This document shows positions 16,591 to 28,800 of a DNA stretch of 64,000 bases, one piece after another; within the stretch, counting starts at the first letter, position 1; each line of letters starts with the position of its first letter. The translations under genes and the position numbers were made by a program. This DNA is from Protula sp. h YS-2021. Its lineage: Eukaryota; Annelida; Polychaeta; Sabellida; Serpulidae. The stretch is from the NCBI GenBank assembly GCA_949752745.1, contig OX457024.1, forward strand, positions 112,825,414 to 112,889,413, given 5' to 3'. The notes under the pieces were generated by a model. That model searched no databases. It was not told the origin of the DNA and saw only the letters and a list, made by a program, of their open reading frames with translations.

Positions 16591-17060
16591 ATCATGAAAA
16601 TTGGCTGCCATCAAATTCCAAATTTCTCCCAATTTGGCCAATTTTTGACGGATCGCCCAAAAAAAAAAAAAAAAACTTTCAAGCGAGAACGATCGAGGGG
16701 ACAATCTGAACAAAACTGGAAAGAAATCCGATCAAAATTATGGGGGAAGTATTTAAAAATTGGCTACTAAGGTTTTTTCCCAAAACGTCCGATATTTAGC
16801 CAAAAGCATTTTTTCAAGAGTCCTTCCTAGTGAACATTTATGCAAAATTTAAAGACAATCCGATCCAAATTGTGGGAAAAGCATTTCGAAAATTGGCAAC
16901 CAAAAACTTTAATGGCACCCATTTGGCCAGTTTTTGGTGGATTGCCAAAAAAGGTACACTTTCAATGAAGGCCTACCCAGAGAACATTCGTACAAAATTA
17001 CAAAGAAATGCAATCAAAACCGAGGTAGATGAAGTATTTTACGTGACAGTTTACGTACGT
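16591..17060. repeat. GCCAAAA/ttatgcaaaattt dispersed repeat, further copies
   Basis: Repeats the blocks 'tttttgacggatcgcccaaa', 'gtgaacatttatgcaaaatttaaag' and 'attgtgggaaaagcatttcgaaaattggc' of 15150-15720. Confidence 0.55.
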
Positions 17061-17824
17061 ACATGTATATATACAGACACGAAGGATGCCTCTCCACTGA
17101 TGTGCTTCGATCAGCCAAACGAAGTCGGCTGGTCTAAAAAGTTCGGCGTAAGTAAAGCAACAGAAAAGATGTTATTTATTTTCAGAACGATCAATACTAC
17201 AAAGTAATTGCAAGTACAACACAACGACGAAGCACTAATGAATTGCATTTAAAAAAAAAACGAAAAAGAACAGCAGTACTTTTCATTCAGATCATTTGAA
17301 GCGAATTCATTCTTCAATTCTTTTTTAAACCGTTTTCACTAGATCGATTTAGATAGTAATATTCTCGGCTGACGTAACGAGTCTTGAATGTGTTTTCCAC
17401 CTACAACTTTCACAATACATCGGAACTGACTTGAAGTTGATCACGAAAAAAAATACATATACAGGTCCATGTAGCTGTAGTTTTGTGAAATTGGGTCTTC
17501 GCCAGCAATATGCTTTGGCTTTTTTTTTTATATAATTACCACACAAAGAAATACCAAAAGAAAAAAAAATATATGTATATATTTATAGTTTTTCACATGT
17601 CCATTATATATACTAAATATGACAGTTTGGTTATGTTCCAAGTTAAAACTTCTATTCTGAGCAAGAAACTGGATAATTAACCTCAGAAATCTTCACTCTC
17701 ACTGAACGTATTAAAAAAAAAAAAAAAAATCTACAACGGGTTTTGTGGTGCCAAAGTTCTCTTGAGGGTCACCCACAACAATGCCACGCTGGATGGGGGC
17801 AGGGACGGGGGAAGGGGGTGGTGC
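17061..17824 (-). other. Probable eIF5 3' untranslated and downstream DNA
   Basis: Lies downstream of the eIF5 stop codon on the minus strand. Contains A/T runs (17711-17729) and AT-rich microsatellite (17560-17590). No gene recognised. Confidence 0.4.
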
Positions 17825-17949
17825 CTAGATGTCGTCAATATCTCGTCATCCTCCTCATCGGCTTTGGCCGCCGGCGTCGAGGCAGCAGCAGACGACTTCT
17901 CGGTCTGGACCACTTGCGTGCCCACTTTCTCCGTGCGCGAGAAATCAAC
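17825..17949 (-). CDS. EIF5: eIF5 exon 10 (last)
   Basis: Acceptor TATATTGCAG/GTTGAT. Encodes [14 protein letters not shown] then an acidic end. In the frame of the upstream part the reading passes DEEDDEI into unrelated residues, while one base over it ends DIDDI then TAG, the usual eIF5 C-terminus. Confidence 0.75.
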
Positions 17950-20900
17950 CTGCAATATACAAAATCACACTTTCTTTACAGGGTTTCCCGCATTTTTAGC
18001 TTAAAAAAATCCAGGACTTCGCAGGCATTTTTGAGGTTAAATTTCTAGGAATTTACAGCATTTTCCACGACCGATGGGAATATGTCGTTAATAATATTGT
18101 CTAGATGTGTGTTGTATGGGGATGTGTGTGTGTGTGTGTGTGTGTCGGGGGGGGGGGGGGGGGAGAGGGAGGTTACTACTTGCCCTGCCCCTTCCATTGT
18201 GGCGGAAAGGGGGTGTGGTGGCGCATGAAGTACTCACCTCGAGGCCCTCCTCAGCCACGACTAGGTGTGGGGGTAAGGGGTTGAAAACTCGCCTCGAGGC
18301 CCTCCTGGCTCAGGCATGGATGGGGACAGGGGGGGTTAGAGCACTCACCTGGAGGGCCCTCCTGGCTCAGGCATGGATTGGGACAGGGGGGGGGGGGGGG
18401 TTAGAGCACTCACCTGGAGGCCCTCCTGGCTCAAGCATGGATGGGGATAGGGGGGTTAGAGCACTCACCTTGAGGCCCTCCTGGCTCAGGCACGGCTGGG
18501 GATAGCGGGGGGTTAGAGCACTCACCTGGAGGCCCTCCTGGCTCAGACATGGATGGGGACAGGGGGTTAGAGCACTCACCTGGAGGCCCTCCTGGCTCAG
18601 GCACGGCTGGGATAGCGGGGGTTAGAGCACTCACCTGGAGGCAATCCTGGCTCAGGCAATGGATCGGGATAAGGGGGGTTAGAGCACTCACCTGGAGGCA
18701 ATCCTGGCTCAGACACGGCTGGGGATAGCGGGGGGTTAGAGCACTCACCTGGAGGCCCTCCTCCTCCTCCTCCTCGGCTTGATTCCTCCTCGGCCTGATT
18801 CAACCACTGGATGAAGGGCTCGGCCCTGGCGTGGATCTGAGCGCTCACCTCCTTGCTCACGTACTTCTTGGATGTCTTCTTCGCCCAGTCAAGCAGCACC
18901 TGCACATTGCCAAAAAAACCTCTGCCTCAGGCCAGGGATTATTTCAATCATTATGGTTATGTTTGCTTTTTTTTTTCTTTTTTATTTGTTCTCTTTTTTG
19001 ATCATTCAGACTCCTCTTGTTTCTTCTTGATTCTTCTTTTTTCTGGTTCTTTTTTCTATATTATTTCCTTACTTCACTCTAGAACGCCTTCAGGACGTGT
19101 GCTATTTTGGGCATCAGCACCCTCCTTGTGAACGGTCACCCCCTTCCCCAGCACCTCTGTACGTCACCCCCTTCCTCCCCGCCCCCCCCCCCCGGCCCCC
19201 CCCCCCCCCCGCCCCGAACACCTTACCTCCTCATCCAGCACGTCGTTATCGTAGAAGCCTTCAGGACGTGTGCTATCTTGGGCATCAGCACCTCTGTACG
19301 TCACCCCCTTCCTCCCCTTCCCCCCCCCCACCCCGCCCCACCCCCCACCGACCCCTTACCTCCTCATCCAGCACGTCAGTATCATAGAACGCCTTCAGAA
19401 TGTGCGCTATCTTGGGCATCAGCACCTCCTTGTGTACGTCACCCACCAGCTGCTCGAATGCCCCCAGCAGGTATTTCTGTGCCTTGCCGTTCTCATACGT
19501 GAACTAAAACACACACCAGACTCTCATTTCCAATACATTCTTTTATTATTTATTTATTTTCGCTATTTTTGCACTTATTATTACACATTTTTATTTCTAA
19601 TTTTCTTTTTAAATTTACATGCCATATCTCTGTCGTTTAGCAGTTTATTTTTATAATTATTATTTTATTATATCAATATAACGGGGGTTGGGGAGGGGGC
19701 AGTATTCCTTGGGAGACGACACCAATCGGTGACATTAAACTCTCGCCTTAAAATGAGCTCACCCGCAGAAGAGCGTGCGGTTACTGTTTTGATCTGTCCC
19801 ACAATGCCCTGGTCGCACAGCACCCCCCCCCCCCCACCCGAGCATCAAATGAGCTCACCCGCAGGAAGAGCGTGCGGTACTGTTTGATCTGTGCACAATG
19901 CCCTGGTCGTCCAGCACCCCTCCCCCCCCCCCCCCCGGAGCATCAAATGAGCTCACCCGCAGGAAGAGATTGCGGTACTGCTTGATCTGTGCCACAATGC
20001 CCTGGTCGTACAGCACCCCCCCCCCCCCCCTCGGAGCATCAAATGAGCTCACCCGCAGGAAGAGCGTGCGGTACTGCTTGATCTGTCCCACAATGCCTGG
20101 TCGTACAGCATACCCCCTCCTCCCCCCCCCCCTCCGAGTATCAAATGAGCTCACACCGCAGGAAGAGGCGTGCGGTACTGCCTGATCTGTGCCACAATGC
20201 CCTGGTCGTACAGCACACCCCCCCCCCCCTCGGAGCATCAAATGAGCTCACCCGCAGGAAGAGCGTGCGGTACTGCCTGATCTGTGCCACAATGCCCTGG
20301 TCGTACAGCACACCCCCCCCCCCCCCCCTCGGAGCATCAATGAGCTCACCCGCAGGAAAGAGCGTGCGGTACTGTTTGATCTGTCCAACAATGCCCTGGT
20401 CGTACAGCATACCCCCCCCCCCCCCCCCCGAGCATCAAATGAGCTCACCCGCAGGAACAGCGTGCGGTACTGCTTGATCTGTCCCACAATGCCCTGGTCG
20501 TACAGCATACCCCTCCCCCCCCCCCACCCTCTCCGAGTATCAAATGAGCTCACCCGCAGGAAGAGGCGTGCGGTACTGCCTGATCTGTGCCACAATGCCC
20601 TGGTCGACCAGTATACCCCCCCCCCCCCGAGTACTAAATGAGCTCACCCGCAGGAAGAGCGTGCGGTACTGCCTGATCTGTGCCACAATGCCCTGGTCGA
20701 CCAGTATACCCCCCCCCCCCCCGAGTACTAAATGAGCTCACCCGCAGGAAGAGCGTGCGGTACTGCCTGATCTGTGCCACAATGCCCTGGTCGACCAGTA
20801 TACCCCCCCCCCCCGAGTACTAAATGAGCTCACCCGCAGGAAGAGCGTGCGGTACTGCTTGATCTGTGCCACAATGCCCCTGGTCGTAGAGCACCTCCGC

Positions 20901-21026
20901 GAGAATGAGCGGCGCCTTCTCTTTGATGTCCAGTCTCTCCGCCTCCCGACGATCTCCTTCTCCACCGCCGCTGTCAGATTGCCCTTCCTTGCCTGTCACA
21001 CAGGCGCCCATCCATCATTTTATGCA

Positions 21027-21060
<34 letters not shown>

Positions 21061-24000
21061 AATTATTATTATTACTACTACTAGTTTTTTTGTTTTTGTT
21101 TTTTTTTTTTTTTTTTTGTTTTTTTGTTTTTTTTTTTTTTTTTTTGTTTTTTGTTTGGGGGGGGGGGGGGGAGTTGATCGCAATTATCAGCCTGAGTAAT
21201 TAACCAATCTTGTTTTCTTTTTATCTGTCAAACTTAAGTGAAACATTAACCCAGCGTTCGAGTAAAAAAAAAATAATAATAATAATAAAATAAAATTTGC
21301 ATCCAAAATCGTGAACATAAACGCACAGAAGAAGGATCACTCTCTAAATATTTAGCCTAGCACCTTGAATTGCACGACACTGGAAAAATCGTTTAGATGC
21401 TTTCTTTTTGCTGACTTCTCACGTGGAATAAATCACATGACACTACGAACCCATCAAAAAACATGTTGATACACACGTCACCCCCCCACCCCCACCCACG
21501 TCCTCCTACACGTTCACTGGCCGCTCACCTTGACACAGTCGTAGAACATGTTGATGCCCACGTCCCCCCCCCCCACCCCCCTCCCCCCCCCCCCCCACCC
21601 ACGTCCTCCTACACGTTCACTAGCCGCTCACCTTGACAAAGTCGTAGAACATGTTGATGCCCACGTCACCCTGCCCCTCCCCCCCCCCCCACCCACGCCC
21701 TCCCAGACGTTCACTGGCCGCTCACCTTGACAAAGTCGTAGAACATGTTGATGCCCACGTCACTCCCCCCCCCCCCACCCCCCCACCCCCCGCCCTCCCA
21801 GACGTTCACTGGCCGCTCACCTTGACAAAGTCGTAGAACATGTTGATGCCCACGTCACCGCCCCCCCCCCCCCCACCCCCACCCACGTCCTCCCAGACGT
21901 TCACTGACCGCTCACCTTGACAAAGTCGTAGAACATGTTGATGCGCTCCGTCTGCGTCTTCTCCAGGTCGTCCGACAGCGTCATGCTGCGAGCCGCGCCC
22001 GTGATCTCGTCCAGGCGCTGCTTGACGGCCTGCTCCGACACATCCTCGCCCCAGTCCACGTCGTCATCGCCGAAGCCGTCGTCCTACACACACACACACC
22101 AGTCACAACCCGCCCTCAGCATCCCCCCCTCTCCCCACCAACCATCGTCCTACACACACACACACCAGTCACAACCCGCCCTCCGAACCCCTCCCCCCCC
22201 CCCCCACATCCGTCGCCCCAGTCCACGTCGTCGTCGTCGAAGCCGTCGTCCTACACACACACACACACCAGTCACAACCCGCCCTCCGGACCCCCCCCCC
22301 CCCCCTCCCCACCAACCATCGTCCTACACACACACACACCAGTCACAACCCGCCGTCAGCACCCCCCCCCAACCATCGTCCTACACACACACACCAGTCA
22401 CAGCCCTCCCTCAGCACCCCCCCCCCCCCACCTTCCCGAACCGTCGCCCCAGTCCACGTCGTCGTCGCCGAAGCCGTCTTATCGGGGATTGGTGGTGATG
22501 GTGGTGGTGGGGGGGGGGGGGGGGGGGGGTTGGTAAGGCACAATCGAAATTAATGCGTTTCCAATTATTCCTTTCATGACATACCCGATCATTAAATTAC
22601 ACACCCCGTAAACGACGCACATAATAAATCGAAGTAAAAAAATCAAAGTGAAAAAAAAAATACTTGTTTGCACGTAACTTAAATTACATCTGCGCACATT
22701 TATTGACATGATGAAGTAGGAAAAGAAAAGACCCATCGGTAAATCGATTGGCAACTTCTTCCTCTTCTCATTCACTTCAGATGATAAACAGGAGGACAAC
22801 GACTATAGGCTCTTTCAACACACTACGGTATAACCTCACCACAAAGACCTGTCTCGGGCAGAGATATCAGGCTGTTGTAACCCCACAGCGGGTGACCAGT
22901 GAAGTAACGGGATTCCGAACCCCGTGACTGTGGGGTGGTGATTGTGGGGTGGTGATTGTGGGGTTGTGATTGTGGGTTGGTGATTGCGGGGTGGTGACTG
23001 GGGTCGTAATTGTGGGGTCGCACGCGTCGTTGTCCATCCTCTTCGGCGGTTCGGTCTGTTGTGTATTAACACTTTGGGGATTCCGCCAAAATAATAATCA
23101 GTAAGGGGAACTACTTTTTAAAAATATCCATCCGCTCTGTGTTTATATGTAACAGATAGAGCTCATCAAAGGTCCGCTGTTTCACAACGAGGTTGTACGC
23201 GGTGCGCCATTTTAGTCAATATCGCTACACCGAGATGCTACAGTAAAACCTGCGCCATAGCAACGCCTCCTCCCCCCCCCCCCACCCCCGAACCCCCCTC
23301 CCTTAAGGAACAATTTCTTACAGCGAAACCTGCCTTTTGGTCCCGGGCGATGGAATTTCTTCTATAACTCACCTCTGTTTACGGGAGAACTAACTTTTTT
23401 TCACGGCCCCAAAAGCGTTCCTGACATAAGGGTTTTACTGTAATTCACTGAAATCTTTCCTGACACGCGTCACGTGTGAACATTCGAAAACAAGACTTAC
23501 TTATAAGTTAACCGATTTTAATGGGCCGATAAAAAACGCATACAAATGAAAAGGAATATAATTTAGTCATTGTGTATCACAGCACCGTTTTATACTTGCC
23601 CGCACTGTTATGCAGTCTAGCCTTGCGTGAAAACTAAAACTAAGTGTGCAAATGCCAGGAGAAATTATACAGTTTTAAATTACAGACTAAACCCCATCCA
23701 TACTGTCAGAAGCTGTGAGGGACGGCGGAGAGAGGGAGGGGGAGGGGGGGGGGAGAAATCGCAGCGCCCGGCTTGTTGCGCTAGCCCGCCTTTGGGTGCT
23801 ATCAGGGGCTGTGGAGGTGGGGGTGGGGGGGACTTACAGCTGGAGGCGTGAGCTGGCCGTTGATGTCGCCTTGGCCCACCACGGGATGCTATCATAGGCT
23901 GTGGAGGTGGAGGTGGGGGGGGGGGGGGGGACTTACAGCTGGAGGCGTGAGCTGGCCGTTGGTGTCGCCTTGGCCCACCACGGGATGCTATCATAGGCTG

Positions 24001-25810
24001 TGGAGGTGGAGGTGGGGGAGGGGGGGGGGGAACTTACAGCTGGAGGCGTGAGCTGGCAGTTGGTGTCGCCTTGGCCCATCTCGGGATGCTATCAGAGGCT
24101 GTGGAGGTGGGGGTGGGGGAGGGGTGGGGGGGACTTACAGCTGGAGGCGTGAGCTGGCCGTTGATGTCGCCTTGGCCCACCACGGGATGCTATCATAGGC
24201 TGTGGAGGTGGAGGTGGGGGAGGGGGGGGACTTACAGCTGGAGGCGTGAGCTGGCAGTTGGTGTCGCCTTGGCCCATCTTGGGATGCTATCAGAGGCTGT
24301 GGAGGTGGGGGTGAGGGAGGGGGGAGGGGGGGAGGTGGGAGGACTTACAGCGGGCGGCGTGAGCTGGCCGTTCGTATCACCCTGGCCCGCCTCGGGGCTC
24401 TCCGCGCTGTCAGAACCCTTCTTCTTATCCTTCTTCGTCTGCTTCTTGCTCGGCGTCGCCGATGCGGCGTCCTGTCAACACAATACCCACGCCTGTCAAA
24501 AAGCTATACACTTCAACAAAATAAATACTTGTCAAAACCCGCACATACGCCCACAACAGACACGGACGTCAACACTTCACACCTGTACATAATATGGTCA
24601 ACAATTCACATCGACAATTAATCAGTTACTAGTCACAACAGCCTGAGCAACACATGTCAACAATACGTCAGCTTGGTCCACGCATGTCAACAATACAAAT
24701 CGGCCAGGTCAACACCTGTCAACAATACACGTCCGCCGGGATCAAGCAAAATACAATGTGTCAAAAAATACAGCGAAAGCAGGCCGTCACACCCACGTGC
24801 TAACCCGTATCTACGCTGCCTAGCAGCATTGTACTGGCATATGTTCTAAACCATCGGGAAGAGTTCGAGTCAGTATCCAAGAGTCGACGCCGAGCCACTT
24901 GGTCCCGACACCCAAATGCTAACCGCGATCTTCATTCAACACCGATACTGCATTGAACCAGTACCGAAGGTCGACGCAGCGCTACTTGTGGTGTGAACCA
25001 GGCTAGGTCGCCGCGCTACTTGTGGTGTGAAACAGGTTAGGTCACCGTGCTACTTGTGGTGTGAAGCAGGCTAGGTCGCCGCGCTACTTGTGGTGTGAAC
25101 CAGGCTAGGTCGCCGCGCTGCTTGTGGTGTGAAACAGGTTAGGTCGCCGCGCTACTTGTGGTGTGAAACAGGCTAGGTCGCCGCGCTACTTGTGGTGTGA
25201 AACAGGTTAGGTCACCGTGCTACTTGTGGTGTGAAGCAGGCTAGGTCACCGCGCTACTTGTGGTGTGAACCAGGCTAGGTCACCGCGCTCCTTGTGGTGT
25301 GAAGCAGGCTAGGTCACCGTGCTACTTGTGGTGTGAAGCAGGCTAGGTCACCGCGCTACTCACTCATGATATCGTCCTCAAAAACCCTTCAATTTGCAGC
25401 ATTCAAGACGGCCGTCGGTGGCTGAGCGAAGAAAAACCGGAAAAGTCGCAACCGCCAGGCAACGTGAGCCGTGTATCCAGGTCAGATCCGGACTGAACAG
25501 CATCTACTCAGCTGACAGGAGACTACAGGAGCAATACAAACGAAACAGTAGACAGCGGGGTGCGAACACTGCTTTATTTCCAGGCCAGAGCACACGAATA
25601 CGTCAATTTCTAGGCAGTTGAAGAGAGTCAGCCGGCACGTTTTCCCCCCGACAAATCACTTTTTCGAAAGATCACGCTGATTTACAGGCCAGTTATTTCA
25701 TCTTTGTGCTTTGGCGGTGCATCTGACCCAGTATTTCTTACTTATGACATATTCATAACCTTAACTTTCGAACGAGCCACCACTCAATTGTCCAGACACC
25801 ACTAATCCAT

Positions 25811-25856
<46 letters not shown>

Positions 25857-28800
25857 CGAGAAGAAAATCGACAGTCGGCCGCAGTGATCTTGCTGTCTTG
25901 TTGCTGTAACAATCAATACAAGGACCATGTGGCGCACAAGAAAAAGAGCAGGTTATAAGCAGTTTCTATGTATATGTATATATATAAACACGTCTGAGGC
26001 CGGGGAGGAACAGCTGATTGCACAGCTGTGCACCTCAAGCTTAGGTGGGGGTGGGGATGGGGTGGGGGTGAGGATGGGGGTGGGAGTGGGGATGGGGGGA
26101 TGGGGGTGAGGATGTGGGGGATGGGGGGGTGGGGATGGGGGTGGGCATCACTGAGACACCAGGAGGAACCACGAGACGATGGTCAACAGAAACGGTTGCC
26201 AGCCAACAAGCTGATATTCTGAGCCAAAAAACTGTGAATCGTAATTGTATTTTTTTTTCAGTATTTACACCTGAGGATTTTCAATCCCCTGGTTTACTGA
26301 ATTTATACCATTCGGTTAAGTGTTTCCGTATGATTCCTTAGTTCCATCACCTTCACGCGAACTCTTCTCCGACGGCTGGGGCAAACGACGACCAAATTTG
26401 ACAGAGGCATAGTAATATGTCTAGTTGGTAAAGCCCTTTTTTCGCAATTCACTAAGATTTTATATGCAAAAATGGACATTGAAATTTCGCCATTCAGTCC
26501 ATTATAAGGCAGGCAAAACGCTATGATTAAGCAGTTAAGGCACATAGCATGATATCAGCATAGTCATACTGACAGTCCAACTGTCCACAACGAGTGATTA
26601 TAGCTTGTGTGTACTACTGACTGCAGCGTTTCATTTTCCGCCATTTGCTAAAGAGTACATTTGTATATATATATTTATCTTCATCATCTTATCGACTATT
26701 TTTACAGCAAGTCTTTTCAAAATTTATCATGCTCAGAATCCAATATCTTTTCACCAACTGAATACAACAGCTATCGTGAACGTCACAGGAAATCAATACA
26801 CAACAAATGTGAACGACTCCCAATACACTTTAATATCTTTGAAAATTGACTGATTGCATGGAACATACTCTTCATTTTCACTACTACTTCGAGCTCGTTG
26901 AAAATTTTTTTAACAAGATTCTTCGCCATTTCTTCACCTTTTCGTCGTCTTTCACCGAGTGTCAATCTCCAAAGCTACCTTTAGACGCCACTAGATGGCG
27001 CCGATTTTCCTGCTGACAATCGACAAGGTACAATGGCTTTCCTAAATCCTCACCCAGCCCCACGACCTAAAATATGTTACCATTTGTACATGGACACCCC
27101 ATCACCACATCAAGAGATTTTTACACACACCAGTCTGGTTTTATAGGATCCATTTGAGCGGTCTTTCAGGGAAATACTCTAGTTCTCACACGCGTAAGAA
27201 AATTCCCCCCTACAATCATTAATTGCCGAGCAAATTCCAAGAAAACTGCCTTGAGAAAAACCATCCTTCTCGTATTTCAAGTCGAGAAGAAAGATACATT
27301 GTCTTGTCTTACCTCCCCCCCCCCCCCCCCCCCCCACTCCTCTCCCCCTCCAACAAACAACTGGCTGTATTGATTTGCGACCTGTTTGTGCTCACTCATC
27401 GTTACTATTTTTTCCCACCCACTCGTACGATCATCACATCACGGGTCTTAATTTCAGAACACACACACACAAACGTATATGCGCATGATTACCACAAATG
27501 TAAACAGCGTTGGACTCGACACCGTTTTCCTTCACAAAAAAAAATCAATAGGATCAGACGCATAAAACCACGAACCAGTGTTTCCTCTCTTTTTTGTTTA
27601 TTTTTGTTTCCTTTTTGCCTTAGTCTTTGTCTGTTTATCTCACAAAACGATGCGACTTCACGTGACTTTTTTTCAGCCTTATTTATTTTTTATCAGGTTT
27701 ATTTATTTATTTATTATTTATTTATTTATTAAGAAATTAGCGGCAAATCTGGCTTTACAGCTTCTGGAATTATTCAGATGTCGAAAAAAAATGACCCATT
27801 TCGACCTGCACTGAGACAATCTGGGGACTACGATCCACGTTTATGCAGCTTAGGCGATATCGATCCCAGAATAGATACTCTGCCTACAGTTTTCTCAGGT
27901 CATGTATGCAGAGCGCTATGTACATGATTGGGTGGATTCGTCAGGATGTGGGCCGTGAAACTTGTGACGGTGGCGCGGTGGGAGGGGTGGGGGGAAGGGT
28001 GGAGGTACCGAGCGTTGTGAGGGTGGTGGGGCAGAGGCACGTATGCCGGGCGTCACGTACCTGATTGGGTGGATTCCTCAGGATGTGGGTCGTGAACCTT
28101 GTGACGGTGGAGGGGCTGTGGGATGGGGATGGGGGTGGGGGGGAGGGGGGGGGAGGGCAGCACGCACCTGATTGGGTGGATTCCTCAGGGTGTGGGTCGT
28201 GAACCTTGTGGCGGTGGCGGGGCTGAGGGATGGGGATGGGGGGGGGGGGGGGGGCAGCACGCACCTGATTGGGTGGATTCTTCAGGATGTACGTCGTGAA
28301 CTTGTGCCTCATATCGATGTCCCCCTGGTGACCGCAGGCAGCACATCTCTGCACGATCATGCCCTTCTTAGCTTGCACAACCTGGGGCAAAAAAAAAAAT
28401 CATTTCTAGAATAACCACTTTAAAAACATGACCCTTTGACACAAAAAGCCTCCCTCCCCGCTCACTCCCACGTACCATGACAGCTGACCATCAACACCAC
28501 CCAATCCCCCCCCCCCCGACCTCCTATCATCACGTAACATGTGCTTTACATTTTAATTTGTTTACTAAAAATAACTTTACTTCGAATGTCTTTCCTTTAG
28601 CATGTTTTATCCTTTTTATTTATTATTTTACATGCATATATTAATATACATACATTTTATATGTTGTATTATTCAGTTATTTTATTTACTATTTTTTTTT
28701 ATTAATTAGTATTATAATTATTTCTTTTCTTTTTGTGGAGGGGGAGAGGGTTCAAATGTATACGTGTGGGTCATAAGTATTTATTTATTATGTACGTTTA

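Noticed and set aside
18367..20735. Many open frames on both strands giving proline-rich or repetitive proteins
   Set aside because: They follow the tandem arrays of eIF5 exon ends; the repeats create open frames in several phases at once.
24855..24870. tRNA B-box-like GAGTTCGAGTC
   Set aside because: No A box, acceptor stem or cloverleaf could be drawn around it.
24975..25360. CRISPR-like regular repeat array
   Set aside because: The unit is one continuous 34-bp tandem repeat without variable spacers, in an animal intron.
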